Positions 10,542 through 22,645 of a DNA stretch of 64,000 bases are shown here, in pieces. The position numbers and the translations under genes are program-made. The notes beneath the pieces were generated by a model. The model was not told the origin of the DNA, searched no databases, and saw nothing but the letters and a program-made list of their open reading frames with translations. Source of the DNA: Neoceratodus forsteri (taxonomy: Eukaryota; Chordata; Ceratodontiformes; Ceratodontidae); NCBI GenBank assembly GCA_016271365.2, contig JADMNL010000022.1:224850501-224914500 (forward strand). Reading direction: 5' to 3'. Each line of letters begins with the position of its first letter. Positions within the stretch are counted from its first letter, which is position 1.

Positions 10542-10599
<58 letters not shown>
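10542..10599. repeat. (GATA)n microsatellite
   Basis: About 14 uninterrupted GATA units. Confidence 0.97.
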
Positions 10600-10601
<2 letters not shown>

Positions 10602-11261
10602 CATTCAATGACTAGTTACTGTAGGATAGCAAGGCAGATCCTATGAGGAACAACTAGAGGTCAGGCGACAGATGGGGAACATGACAGAAACAAATATGTT
10701 TCTAAGGAATGTAACAGAGTGAATAGTTAGGGCCTGTTTGTAAGGAATAAGGACACAGTCACAGCAGGCATGATTGAGGTTTGTGGGAGCAAGTTCAGGC
10801 AACACTTGAGGAAGTTTCACTTCACATCCCTGGAACAAGCTGTCAGCAGAAGTAATGGGGCAGGTACCATAAGAGTTTTCTACATAGCTAGCACAGGGCA
10901 AGGGGAATCTAATTGGGGGGGGGGGTGTTGTCACATGCTTCAGGGTTGAGTGAAATAGAAGCAGGAGACATCCCACCAGTACTGTAGGCTAGTGTAGTGA
11001 AGTAGAATAGTAGGAGAAGACTCCATGGATCTGTTTATTTCTGCTATCAAATTCTCTGTTTCTCTGTTTCTAAGTTTTATTCGGCTGGATATGAACTCTG
11101 CACACATGTACTTGTGTGGGACATTCTGCAAATGGTCCACTTGTAAAACCCCTATCTTTCCACTTCTAATACTCTTCTCAACAGTATATGTTTGAGTGAT
11201 AAGTACACTTTGCACTACCATTTTTCATCCAGCTGGATGCCTGAATACATTAATTGCATTC
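10600..11261. other. V1 upstream flank, no gene seen
   Basis: No recognisable coding sequence. The last 200 bases align by eye with 47990-48140 upstream of V2 (for example CAACAGTATATGTTTGAG against CTACAGTATTTGTTTGAC), so this is part of the duplicated V unit up to the LTR insertion point. Confidence 0.6.
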
Positions 11262-11265
11262 AATG

Positions 11266-12773
11266 TGTAACCCACCCCCACCGGCCCCCTTTGTTTAACT
11301 AGTAGGGCTGCTCCTCTCACCACATGGCACCAAAGAGAGGGATGGGGGTTGTCACTACAGTTCAGTTTACTAGTACATATTCCTTCTGAGCCTGCCATAA
11401 ACAGACAGGCTAACCAAGTGTGGTCACTACCTAGCACACACCTAGTGGGACCATTTACCATAGCCATCAACCTGGGTCCATGGGAGAAAACATTTGCTCA
11501 CAATTATGCTAGGTTTGTACTTCTGGTCAGGGGCAACCAAGTAAATTCAGACACAGTGGAAGCAATAACAGTACTGTCCAAACCAGGTTGGGATTCTAGA
11601 ATGTGGCTTTTATTCACATATACAGAGAATAATCACAAAGCAAAGATGGACCCCTACAGGGCTACTCCTACTGGTAATGCAGATTACTGAGGTACAGAGA
11701 ACACACACAGTGAACCCTCAGGTTCTGACTTGAACAGTGAACACTCTGGTTCTGAATGAGGAGATTGGCACACATGGCCAGTACTAGGAGACTTTCCCAT
11801 ATTTCATGAGGAATTAATGGTGGCACCCTCAACCACCAAAGAGCACATACTGGCTTAGAGAATCCAACCCACTTCTGGGTAAACTATTTTCTTCAGGCAC
11901 TGGCCAAATGCATGGAAAGAAAACACAGGTGCCCAAACTGAACCCAGAGAGGTAAACTAGTTGCTCCAGATGGGGGGGGTCTCCCACCTTTTGCTTCCAA
12001 GTTTATACTCTGCCATTCATCTGGTTAATAACACCCTCACAGAAGACTTGTAGATGCTATCTTGAAATGTCTTTCACACTTAACATACTACATTACACAC
12101 CTCTGAGGTGTCAGAAAGTTAAAAGTTCTGTAATTGGCAATGTCTCTTCACTAGACCCCAACTTTAGCAGGCACTTTTAAACAGAAAACAGTCTGGGTGA
12201 CAGAGTCCCTTTGTCAGAGAAAACTGCCCACAAGGAATGCAGGTGTCCCAGGACTTTTCCACACAAAAGTCACAGATACACAAAGAGCAGATGAATCTCA
12301 GGCAGCTTCAACACAGTCCAGACTGGACCAGGGGATTGCTCCTGAATCCTGGAATCTATCCCATCCCTCCTGGGATAGGGCACTGTGAAAACCACTTGGT
12401 TTGGTTTCCACCACTTCACCACTAGGCTGTACTGACTCCCACTAGGGTGAGAAACAAACAAAAACACCACTGGTAGCTCTCTGACAGAGCTAAAGAGAGA
12501 GGCTGCACTACCTGCAATCTCCTCCACTGACTCCAACTACAGACTCACTCACTCTAATGCAATATTCTAAAGCTACCTCCCTGCAGCTAGCTTCCAGTGT
12601 GGCTTATGCTGCTGTGACAGTTCAAAATGACATCATCACTCCAGCTCAGCTGAGACTGAAAAACAGAGTGTGACACTGTGAAATCCATCTAACTGGCATT
12701 TCACTAGCTGCCTTCCCTGCCTGCCACTGATTCTAATGGGATTCTAGTAACCCCTGGGAACAAGGGGGTTACA
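11266..12773 (-). repeat. 3' LTR of the 7.0-kb element
   Basis: 1508 bases, nearly collinear with 16751-18259. In a sampled 340-base segment roughly one base in twenty differs. On the minus strand it is preceded by the purine-rich GAGGGTGGG, a possible polypurine tract. Confidence 0.93.
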
Positions 12774-14094
12774 CCCACCCTCAGCCAGGAAAATGACTGT
12801 TCCCAGTCATTTCCTACCTGGCACCAGGCCATCCTACCCTATGTGCTGACTATGAGGAGGTAGCACTACCTTCTCCCCTACCATGTGCCGGGCACAGGCA
12901 GGCAACACTAAGGGCCCAGAGGCCATTGGCTGATGCATCAGCCCCTACACTATGATCTAACTATGGCAACCAGTGGCCCTGGAAGAACTGTCCAGAGCTT
13001 AGCCCTAATAGAGCAGCACTGTGGCCCCTATGGCCAGTGAGGACCACAGCCTGTATATCCCCCTAGCTCTCTAGGGAAAACCTATCTAACCAAAATAAAC
13101 CTACCCAAAACAGGGGACGCTCCCTCATCCCTGGGCACCTGCAAAACCAAACATGAGCTAACACTATGCATACGCATTACACTTCCATACTCCCCCACAA
13201 CTACACCTGTGGAAGGAAAAAAGGTTAACACATGTTAACAACTACATAGTACTTAAAAAACACTTTAAAGCAGAGAGGATCTCCGATGAGTCTCTCCAAT
13301 CCTCTTCTTGTCTTCTCTTCTTTCTTCACCAGGATCCACCTGAAAGAGAAAAGAGACAAAACATACCCAAATCTGCAAACACACAGTACAACAACAGTAA
13401 CCCTTACCATCAAAACACTGGAGAATCCCAAAAATATTTTTTAGAAAAAAGTAGAAAAGTACTAAACAGTAGATAACATCAACATTAGGTACAATACACC
13501 TTTTGCAGATGGAATGCCCTAAATGTACCAACTAGTGAGAAACAGTGCCCGAAGGCAGGGTCCATGAAAGAGTCTCTCCTGGGCCGGAGCTCGGTGAAGC
13601 ACAGTTCTTGACGTACTGTAAATCCGAAAGGGGAGAGTCTTTGTGGACAGTTCAACAGTCTGTAGTCTGCCAGGTGTAGGATGTGTATTGCAATGTCAAT
13701 CAAGTAAGAAAAGTCTGGACTTACCAGTCCCTTGAAGAACGAAAAATGGAACAGCACCTGGATCTCCAGCTGAAGACTCTCCCTGGCAGCATTTTTCGGA
13801 CACAGCAGGGAGGGAATCTTCCATAAAGACAGGATGGATGTCTGGAAACTGCTGAGTTGATGTCATCTCGAGCTGATGTCATCTAGGAGCTGGAACCTTG
13901 GAACAGGAAAGGAACAGCTGGGTGATGTCATCAGAAATCCCAGGCGATGAATCAGGAAAACAGCTGGGTTGTTGTCATCTCAGTCTGAGGTCATCTGGAA
14001 GGCCAGGTGATTGAACTGAAAAAGGCACACTGCAAGGCTGATGAATCAGGACACAGCTTTGGATCCTGGAATATCAGACTGGCGGAACAAAATG
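12774..14094 (-). other. LTR element internal region, 3' part
   Basis: No recognised protein domain. At about 13330-13345 the minus strand has TCTCTTTTCTCTTTCAG, a good splice-acceptor-like site followed by a short open stretch rich in Arg, Glu and Lys, so a spliced transcript is possible. Repeated TGATGTCATC motifs occur at 13860-13990. Confidence 0.4.
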
Positions 14095-14597
14095 GGTACG
14101 GCAATGGCTGGATGACAGCACAGGCTACCACTGCTCTGCTTTCCACTTGGTAGGCATGGGCACATTCACAGGATGATGGTTACATTGAGGGTAGTACCAC
14201 GATGGATCAGGTGCAAGAATTTTGACCCTGTCTGGGCGTTCGTAATTCACATTATGGAAAGTCTCATTTCCCCTGTCCATCCACAAAACATACAGTGTCT
14301 ATGAACAATGTCCTGCACAATTCCAAAACTTGAGTTTGTCTCTGACAACTTTGTCTCTGACACATCGAGTTGCACCTGAATGCAGTTTTTTGGTTGCATC
14401 TTCCACTAGCCAGGCTCTCCTGTTTTTCTCAATCTACTCCCAGACTCTCCAAGGAAAGGTAGGAAAGGACATTCCATAGATCTCGTTTTCCTTCCTACAA
14501 ACCAGTCTTTCCTCCTTATTACTCTTCATGAGTCTACGACCCCCAGCCTGGCTTGGGGGTGGCCAGTCCTGGTTCTGCCAGTGTCGCATACTCAAAG
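14095..14597 (-). pseudogene. Continuation of the unknown ORF (stops present)
   Basis: In the minus strand after 14598 another stretch looks coding, with only two stops over about 165 codons. It contains the basic segment KSNKEERLVCRKENEIYG, then LYVLWMDRGNETFHNVNYER, and ends near WKAEQW. Composition (many Trp, His, Asn) and the low stop count suggest former protein sequence. It may have been the C-terminal part of the 14598-15346 gene. Family unknown. Confidence 0.35.
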
Positions 14598-15346
14598 CTA
14601 TGTAGAACTTGTCCCTGACCCCTCTTCTGGGGGCAGGGCTGTGGAGTCACCAACTTCTTCTTCTGGTTCCTCTGAGGCAAGAGCCTGAGGCTGTGGACTA
14701 GGACCTTCAATATAAAGATACATAGCTCCTTTCTCCTCTTCCTCTCTTAGGATCTGGGCCCAAGAGTGAGCAGTCATACTCACTCCCAAGACAGTCCACT
14801 CTTCACTGGGCACAGAGGTAGACACCTCCCAATCTAAGGTTTCTCGAACCTCGTCCTCTCCCATGAGGCTAGGACTAGAACCCTCTCTCCATGTATCCAC
14901 TGATTCTCCCTCCGCACTGTCCATCTGTGAGACAGGTGTGGAGACATCATGAGGACTCTGCTCTGGCAGTACATCTACACCCTCTTCCTTTGTGCCACAC
15001 TCTGCTGGGCCTCCCCAACAGATTAAACCTGGTGCTGTGTGCTGCTACTAGAAGGGTCTTGTAGCTTTGTCCACATGGAAGTCAAATGAATCTTAGGTTT
15101 ACTAGTTAAACCTTGCCTCTGTAAGCACCCTGAACAGTGAGGAATCATGAAAATGTCCCTTCCAGCCTTGAGGCACATTAGGCATACTCTCACAGGGTAT
15201 CCAGGAATCGCAACATGAGGAGGCAAACTTCCACTGTAGAAACATTTCTCTATTTCTTTCAGCTTGGTGACCTCTTCAACTATCATAGCCCGAGCATGAT
15301 CCGGGTAGCGGGATGGTCCCAAAGCCGTGACTGTAGAAAAACACAC
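14598..15346 (-). pseudogene. Decayed ORF of unknown family inside the LTR element
   Basis: Two overlapping minus-strand frames look like one gene with a frameshift near 15025. The first (15346-15023) has a possible zinc-binding pattern, VCLMC then HCSGC 11 residues on (CxxC...HCxxC). It is preceded by an acceptor-like TGTTTTTCTACAG at about 15326, so it may be an exon. The second (open from about 15050, first Met at 14924) is acidic and rich in Glu, Ser and Pro. Neither resembles gag, protease, RT, integrase or env. It could be an accessory gene or a captured host gene. No function can be assigned. Confidence 0.45.
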
Positions 15347-16732
15347 AAAAGTTCACTGTTATTACTGAGTTCACTTTACTTGGAACAGTCTCACAAAATT
15401 GCTCCTTGCTGATGTGTTTACATTACTGCCCCACCCTGTAATGACGATGGCAGCACTCCTGATGCAACAACAATCTGTATCTGACTCAGGACACTGCTCA
15501 TCCAATTTACTGCATACTGATACATTTTACTCAAACTACACTGAATGTACTGATTTTCTTCCTTGGCACATCTATATGATTTTCTTGGACTTTACCATTA
15601 GTTTCAATCAATTTTACTTGCTTAAAGTCACTAAAGCCACAGTATTTCTTGAACAAGATTGCTTGTTTGTTGCGGCATCTCATACAACGCACATTCTCTC
15701 TAGTCGCTCAGAAAATTACACTATTGCTGAATCCATAATACATGCTCACAGTCTAATGCTCAGAATTCTTGCTTGGGATTGATTACTTTACACAGTCCTT
15801 CTTTGCAAAAACAATCACACTGTTTACACACAGATCCAGCTGGCTTTTGAAAAATCACACACAGTTTGAGCTCAGTTTTGCTGAATGGTACTCGCTGAAT
15901 CAGTAGCTGGCTTTTTGATGGAAATTCTCGGCCTACAGCTGATCCTGGAAGGCCTCTGGGTTGAAACGGGCTGGGTATCCCACCAATTGTCCTACGAACA
16001 CCATGCTTTCTCCTCAGTCAATCAGAATATGGGTTGAGCCTGATTTAGCACAGAAAAGTCTGTTGTTTTAACTTTTAGAATGTTTACAGTCACTACAACG
16101 ATCCTCCTGGCTAGCCAACTTGCACATCACTTGCTCTCTCCCTCTTGAACACTGGGCAGCATTCTGAAGCTGGCTAGGGGGTGGGACTGATTCCAGTCTC
16201 ACCAATCACTCAATTCCATGCAAATGAGTCTCTCTCTCATCTCGTGCTCTTCTCCTTCATGGTGATTGTCGAGCAGGCAAAATTTAAACTGCAAAACAAC
16301 TTTTTTTCTTTCAACTGTAATTTCATGGCGGGAGCACCATTTTGAAACATTTTTCATGGCAATTTCTCTAGCGAGTGCCCCAGTTCACACAGCAAGCATT
16401 TGAGACTTTCAGGGCACAATTGTCTCTTTGTTTCCCACAGTTCACAATACTTTTTCCTGTCACAACTTGAAAATTAAAGCTGGCAAACATTCTTTTTGAT
16501 ACAGGACAAGAGGCACACACAGTCTGGCTTTACAACTCCTTAGTAAATGTTGGCACAATCACAACAGCACATGAACAGCAGGCACACAGCGGCACATACA
16601 GACGTCATTACTTTGGGCAAATCCCTTATGCACAAAGCTTCCGATTTTGCACTACCAACTGCCAGACAGACAAAATGCTAGCCACAACCTGAGCAAACAT
16701 CTCTTGTTTTCTCCCAAATTCCAAACACATCA
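15347..16732 (-). other. LTR element internal region, 5' part
   Basis: About 1.4 kb between the primer-binding site and the first coding-like segment. No gag-like domain or CCHC knuckle was recognised. It would be leader or intron if the 15326 acceptor is used. Confidence 0.4.
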
Positions 16733-16747
16733 ACAGTGGTGCCTCCA
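16733..16747 (-). promoter_or_regulatory. Primer-binding site, tRNA-Gln type
   Basis: Minus strand TGGAGGCACCACTG starts three bases after the 5' LTR. It agrees at 11 of 14 positions with the site complementary to the 3' end of tRNA-Gln, as recalled from other retroelements. The opposite side of the internal region has no such site, which fixes the orientation. Confidence 0.6.
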
Positions 16748-16750
16748 TTT

Positions 16751-18259
16751 TGTAATCCACCCCCACCGGCCCCCCTTGTTTAACTAGCAGGGCTGCTCCT
16801 CTCACCACATGGTGCCAATGAGAGGGATGGGAGTTGTCACTACAGTTCAGTTTACTAGTACATATTCCCTCTGAGCCTGCCATAAACAGACAGGCTAACC
16901 AAGTGTGGCCACTACCTGGCACATACCTACTGGGACCATTTACCATGGCAATAAACCTGGATTCCTGGGAGAAAATGTTTGCTCACAATTATGCTAGGTT
17001 TGTACTTCTGGTCAGGGGCACCCAAGTAAATCCAGACACAGTGGAAGCAATAACAGTACTGTCCAAACCAGGTTGGGATTCTAGAATGTGGCTTTTATTC
17101 ACATACACAGAGAATAATCACAAAGCGAAGATGGACCCCCACAGGGCTACTTCTACTGGTAATGCAGATTACTGAGGTACAGAGAACACACACAGTGAAC
17201 CCTCAGGTTCTGACTTGAACAGTGAACACTCTGGTCCTGCATGAGGAGATTGGCACACACGGCCAATACTAGGAGACTTTCTCATATTTCATGAGGAATT
17301 AATGGTGGCATCCTCGATCACCAAAGAGCACATACCTGCTCTCAGAGAATCCAACCCACGTCTGGATAAACTATTTTCTTCAGTCACTGAGCAAATGCAC
17401 TGAGAGAAAACACAGGTGCCCAAACTGAACCCAGAGAGGTAAACTAGTTGCTCCAGATTTTGGGGTCTCCCACTTTTTGATTCCAAGTTAATAATAAGCC
17501 ATTCATCTGGTAAATAACACCCTCACAGAAAACTTGTAGATGCTATCTTGAAATGTCTTTCACACTTAACTCACTACATTACACACCTCTGAGGTGTCAG
17601 AAAGTTAAAAGTTCTGTAATTGGCATTGTCTGTTCACTAGACCCCAACTTTAACAGACACTTTTAAACAGAAAACAGTTTGGGTGACAGAGTCCCTTTCT
17701 TAGAGAAAACTCACCACAAGAAATGCAGGTGCCCCAGGGCTTTTCCACACAAAAGTCACAGGTACACAAAGAGCAGATGAATCTCTGGCAGCTTCAACAC
17801 AGTCCAGACTTGTCCAGGGGACTGCCCCTGAATCCTGGAATCCACCCCATCCCTCCTGGGATAGGGCACTGTGAAAACCACTTAGCTTTGTTTCACCACT
17901 TCACTACTAGGCTGTACTGGCTTTCATTAGGGTGAGAAACAAACAAAAACACCACTGGTAGCTCTCTGACAGAGTTAAAGAGAGAGGCTGCACTACCTGC
18001 AACCTCTTCCACTGACTCCAACTACAGATTCACTCACTCTAACTCAACATTCTAAAGCTAACTCCCTGCAGATAGCTTCCAGTGTGGCTTATGCTGCTGC
18101 AACAGTTCCAAAGTGACATCATCATTCCAGCTCAGCTAAGACTGAAAAACAGAGTGTGACGCTGTGAAATCAATTTATCTGGCATTTCACTAGCTGCCTT
18201 CCCTAATTGCCACTGATTCTAATGGGATTCTAGTAAACCTTGGGAACAAGATGGTTACA
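16751..18259 (-). repeat. 5' LTR of the 7.0-kb element
   Basis: 1509 bases. In element orientation it lies upstream of the internal region. TG...CA ends are intact (TGTAACC...ATTACA on the minus strand). Confidence 0.93.
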
Positions 18260-18529
18260 AATGCAAATTATTCAGTTGATCTTTATTTGAAGAAACATAT
18301 GTTTACATTGTAGAAATGCTCAGTACTCTATTTAGATCACATACAGTGTCTATAGGTGTGTACATTAACCATGATCCAAACTTTTTACAGACCATTCAGA
18401 TAATTCTTAGGATTACAGCAGTATTGCAATGTAATACTGTACTACTAGTTGACTATATCTGCATGTGCTGTACAATGGAAAGTGAACAGAGAAGACCAAC
18501 ATACAATATAGTATGTGATATTTATTAAT

Positions 18530-19135
18530 TTAGCATTTGTTAATCAAGTAGGCATACTATAGGCATAAATGCCTATTTATAGGTGCAACCTGGGAGATTA
18601 CAATAGAGACAACATTACAATTAAGCAGGAATTACAGGTAGAAGCAAGATAAAATTGCAAGCACATTAGAACAGCATAAGACAACCAGAAATAAACTATA
18701 ATACAGTCAGATTACATACAGCATAGATAGCTGACAATAGGGAGTTAAAATTAGCAATGAGCCTGTCTAGAATGAGAACAAATACAATAGACTGTCAATA
18801 ATAGGCAATAATACATAACAGGCAGCCTTGAATGAGAACCTCTTTTCAACATAAGTGACAATTAGTTTCTCTGGTGAAGTTACAAGCAAAAGAGGCCTGC
18901 AAATGTGTACTCAAGGCACCTCTGGAGAGGGTGTAGGAGGGAGTACTTTCTAAGGACACCAGGAGGGAACTCCAGAACTTTACGAAAGTGTGGAGAAACC
19001 CTATTCATCCATTCTGGTAGCCTATGTGAGAACATGGAGTAGGGACTTGTTAGAGGCTCTGAGGGGGGTACGCCTGATGGAAGCACTAAAGGATAAATAC
19101 AATACATGCCATTGTGGAGGATCTAAAGAGCTTAT
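18530..19135 (-). pseudogene. L2/CR1-group LINE C-terminus and 3' UTR
   Basis: On the minus strand FSHRLPEWMNRVSPHFRKVL, near 18960-19040, resembles the end of an L2/CR1-group ORF2 (the WNxLP...FK region). A 3' UTR-like part follows down to about 18540. The interval is missing from the otherwise matching V2 flank (48360-48430), as expected for an insertion. Confidence 0.5.
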
Positions 19136-19139
19136 CTAG

Positions 19140-20418
19140 ATTCAAATGTTATAGTAGAATCAGCAGTGGCTGAATGTATACCACAGGCAGAAGATTTCTC
19201 TGGAAAAAGACAACCAATTTCCCCTTAAATGTAGCCTGTTGCCAGGTGACAGTACTTTTCATTTGCATATCCACATTCTTGAGGGGTTGATTTTTATTTA
19301 CTAGTCGGTCTCTCTTCATCTCCATGGGTCACCAATCTTATGAGCAAAAATAAATTGGGGGAGTTTAACTCTATTTTCCTGTCTCACCCCCATTCTATGC
19401 TGTGCTATGGTGTCAAGGGCTGCCAGTTCAAGCGGTTATAGTGTAATAGGGTTGTGGAAGGACAGGTAGAATAGAAAAGCATCTGCTGAGGAAACTGTGC
19501 CATGGAAGCAACTTTAGTTCATTATTTTATCCTATCCAGCTTATCTATTATAATTAGAAGATACAGTAAAAAAGCTTTCTGATGAACAGTCTCTGGGATA
19601 GCAACAAGTAACCCCCTCACTCCCCCTTCATATTCCCCTGATACACAGGAAGGATATCAATCCTTTTACATGAATACAGGATACATTATTTACACTTGAC
19701 TGGTGCCACCACCCCACTGCTGTGTGGGGGACATGGGCACTTAACCTGGATGTTAGGAGATGTTCATTTCCTGTAATGAGTGTGTACATGAAACCTCTGT
19801 TAACTGTTTCTGTATTTTTGTGTAAAAAAAGCTCTTTTAATAAACATACATTTATGAAAAAAAGATATCAACCAGTCGTAATAACAACCCCCCCCCCCCC
19901 GGAATATGATGATACATATGCTGTGATGACTAATGAATCTGATGTATGCTGATGACAAAAATGACTGTTTTGATATTTTTTATAGTCTTTTTATCCAGTT
20001 CAGCAAAGCTGAGATGCAGCATCTAATTTTGTTTTCACAACACTGAGGAGTGGGGCACTAAGCTGTATTTATACCTATGATCTCTTGGTTCCAAAGGGCT
20101 ACTCTGACCACGAACCAAAACACCTCAGATATATAATAATTGCCAGTGGCTACAAATATACTGGGAAATGTGCATTACTTGTAAAGCAGGGTATTCAGTA
20201 ATTAATTTCAACAAACTAAAAACTATTGTTTATTCTAACAGGGTAATAAAGAATATTTTAGTACAAAGGTAGAGGTGAACCTTATAGAGAAAGTCAGTGA
20301 CCATGACTCCTTTGGTATGAGTTCTGCCAGCAATTTTAAATGACTGAAAAAGAAGCAAAGATACCTCACCCCCTTCATCTAATGTGGGTGTTCCCCATTT
20401 CAGTTTGGTATATGTGTG
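19140..20418. other. Distal flank of the duplicated V unit, copy A
   Basis: Collinear by eye with 48420-49130 and then 58190-58550. For example AGAAGATACAGTAAAA at 19556 matches AGAAGATACGGTAAAA at 48866, and GATGTATGCTGATGA at 19940 matches GATGTATGCTAATGA at 49003. Weak RT-like reading (MYADD) around 19940 suggests the ancestral segment contained an old LINE. No intact gene. A poly-C run lies at 19889-19902. Confidence 0.65.
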
Positions 20419-20419
20419 T

Positions 20420-21146
20420 TGGTGCTGTGTGAAGATAAAATTCCACTAATGGAATTACGCAAATGAGAGTTTTGCTTCTGGGAAAATTTGGAATGCACTT
20501 CAGCAACTTTTGTTAAATTTCAACTTGGAACATCAAAAGGAATGTATGAAATGCAGACTGATGAATTAAACTACAAAAAGAAATTCTGCAGAACTGATCA
20601 ACCAAACTTCTGACTGATTGCATGTATTGCAGATTGATGTATTAAACTACAAAATGGAATTCCACAGAACTGTCATTCCATAGTTAATGAGCAACGTTCC
20701 ATCAGTCAGCAAGAAACGTTTTGTGGAACAGGGTGAAAAACTGCCAAAAACACTTCAAGGATTCAGATTTTCCCAAAGTCCTGAATTTCAGAAAATTTTG
20801 TGAAATCTGAGAAATTTTGTGAATTTTCCAGATCCAGAAGCTAATGTTTTGATTCCTTTTATTGGACTAACTTAGATGTTACAAAAGAACAAAGTGCCTA
20901 AGCTTTCAGACCAACCAAGTCATTCCTTGGAAGCTTATGGTCATAAGCTTCCGAGGAAGGACTTGTTTGGACCAAAAGCTTAGGGACTTTGTTCTTTTCA
21001 TAACATCTAAGTTGGTCTAATGAAAGGAATCAAAACATTTGCTTCTGGATCTGTTCTTACAAGGACCAATACAGCAACTAAGCTAATTCTGTTTGTCATC
21101 GTGAATTATCCATGAATTTGAAATTTGAAGTTTCCACCTAGCACTA
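20420..21146. mobile_element. hAT-like non-autonomous element, copy A (interrupted)
   Basis: Begins TGGTGCTGTGTGAAGATAAA and ends TTTCCACCTAGCACTA, inverted ends of the same family as the complete copy at 29033-29452. The inverted palindrome at 20827-21055 is nested inside it. Its target-site duplication is not clear. Confidence 0.65.
20827..21055. repeat. Head-to-head palindrome of hammerhead-bearing PLE-like tails
   Basis: Nearly perfect inverted repeat of about 110-base arms centred near 20943. Each arm, read outward, holds GGA-rich and GGTC-rich stem sequences, then (C/G)AAAAGCTTA or GAAAGCTTA, and ends AATAAAAGGAATCAAAACATT or similar. The right arm reads CCGAGGAAGGACTTGTTTGG then ACCAAAAGC, a decayed CUGANGA - stem II - GAAA pattern. 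Both features are typical of PLE terminal repeats. It is inserted into the hAT-like element. Confidence 0.6.
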
Positions 21147-21439
21147 AGGTGTAATGATTTCACTTCTTTGAATGTTTTCAAGGCTAGGCTTCAGCTTGAA
21201 TAATTTACAGGGCTTATATGGGCTGTTTTTTTAAAGCTGTCTGATTTTCAGTAAAAAAAACATGTTTTGTTTTTATAATTATTTTATTGAATTTAAACAA
21301 CAACACAAACATAAACAAGCAAACATATCCAATGACAAGGAATCGAAACAAACACAGAAATTATCAACATGAATCTAGACTGGTGTGATAATTAACTAGG
21401 TACTAATGAAACAAAGAAACTTAGAGTTTGATGGCAGAT
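21147..21439. other. No gene seen
   Basis: AT-rich spacer. An antisense poly-A-like start (TAATTATTTTATTGAATTTA at about 21277) suggests a LINE 3' end. Confidence 0.4.
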
Positions 21440-22085
21440 AAGGACTGCTTGACCCATCTAGTCTGCTAATTTTTCCCTACCTACTGTATCACCATGTACC
21501 CTACTTGATCTCTGCCTTGTACCTCCCCCCTTGTCTTAACAGCAATGTTCCCTTATGCCTATCCCTTGCTTTCTTAAACTCTGTTACAGATTTCACCCCC
21601 ACTACCTCTGTTGGGAGGTTGTTTCAGGCATCCACCACCCTCTCTGTGAAGAAGTGCTTCCTGACATCTGTGCTGAGTCTACCCCCCCTCCAGCTTCAAG
21701 CATGACCCCTTGTCCTTGAACACCTTTTTTTGTTGAAAAATGCTTCCGACTTGAACCTTATTCATATCTGTGAGATATTTGAAAGCTTGTATCATATCCC
21801 TCCTCCCCCATTCCTCCAGGATATACATATCAAGGTCCATTAGTCTTTCCTCATAGGGATTGTGGTGTAGACCCTGCACCATTTTGATTGCCCTCCTCAG
21901 TACTACCTCCACTCTTCTATGTCCTTCAGAAGATGAGGTCTCCAGAACTGGATAAGGTAAGCCAGGTGAGGTCTCACCAGTAATCTATATAGGGGAAACA
22001 TCACCTCCCTCTTTCTGCTGGTGATACCCCTCCTTATGCACCCCAGCATCCCACTACCTCTCCCGACTGCCTGATCACTCTGCCT
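21440..22085 (-). pseudogene. CR1 LINE ORF2 C-terminus
   Basis: On the minus strand near 21925-21680: LRRAIKMVQGLHHNPYEERL, DMIQAFKYLTDMNKV and KLEGGRLSTDVRKHFF, followed by VVDAWNNLPTEVVG. These are the standard closing blocks of CR1 RT proteins. There are several frameshifts. A 3' UTR-like tail reaches about 21270. Confidence 0.85.
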
Positions 22086-22099
22086 ATGAAAATAAATGT

Positions 22100-22645
22100 G
22101 TATGTATTTATTTATTTAAATGTTTCACAAGGATAACATACTGAGATATAAAACAATATCATTTACAGATATGACCTGGGGGAAGGGGAAGGGGAACAGA
22201 AATACAGGCAAATCAAATACATACATACAAAAATAGAAATTATCAAAGTATCTAAAAATATACTACAATAATACAGTATCAGTCTAGACACACGGCATGA
22301 TAACTGGAAGATACACATAGAATCTCAATAATCAGTAAAATCAGGTACAATCACAGTAGAATACACTAGATTTTTTAAGTAACTGTTTTGCAGTAGTAAG
22401 ACAGGAAAGAAAACTATTGCCTAAGTTAAGGTTGTTCTGCAAAAGAGGGAGATGGAAACTAAAAACAAGCTGTGCAGAAGACAGCTTCCTATGGGGAAGG
22501 TCAAACCTACAGCCAGCATGGGTGCAGAGCTGGCACCCAGAATGGGGGGCAGGGAAAACAGAGGAATACAAATAATTTGGAAGCTTCTTTAGGTAATACT
22601 TGAATCCCAACAGAGTAAAGTGATGCACACATTTATCCTGCAGGG
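22100..22645 (-). pseudogene. L2-like LINE C-terminus and 3' UTR
   Basis: Minus strand from 22628: HHFTLLGFKYYLKKLPNYLY, then CRFDLPHRKLSSAQLVF and a short end, stopping at 22341. This is the C-terminal region of an L2/Rex1-type ORF2, followed by a 3' UTR to a TATTTATTTATTTAAA tail near 22105. It probably belongs to the same element as 23110-23640, split by insertion. Confidence 0.6.

Larger units (their letters stand above)
11266..18259 (-). mobile_element. 7.0-kb LTR retroelement without recognisable pol
   Basis: Two direct repeats of about 1.5 kb flank a 4.0-kb internal region. The element begins TGTAAC, ends GTTACA and is bordered on both sides by AATG (11262-11265 and 18260-18263), a 4-base target-site duplication. 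The minus orientation is supported by a tRNA-Gln-type primer-binding site 3 bases inside the right-hand LTR. No protease, RT, RNase H or integrase motif was found in any frame, so the copy is non-autonomous or has lost pol. The duplicated V2 flank lacks it. Confidence 0.9.

Noticed and set aside
10542..10599. CRISPR-like regular repeat
   Set aside because: Uninterrupted GATA microsatellite with no spacers; the genome is eukaryotic.
11349..11690. 113-codon plus-strand ORF, also open at 16834-17175
   Set aside because: Both copies lie at the same place in the two LTRs of one element, so their agreement only reflects LTR identity at integration. It is antisense to the element and shows no domain.
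19140..20410. Possibility that the 19-20 kb / 48-49 kb match is just the same LINE inserted twice
   Set aside because: A weak MYADD-like reading exists, but the match continues on both sides into non-LINE V flank in the same order, so duplication explains it better. Kept as the main alternative.
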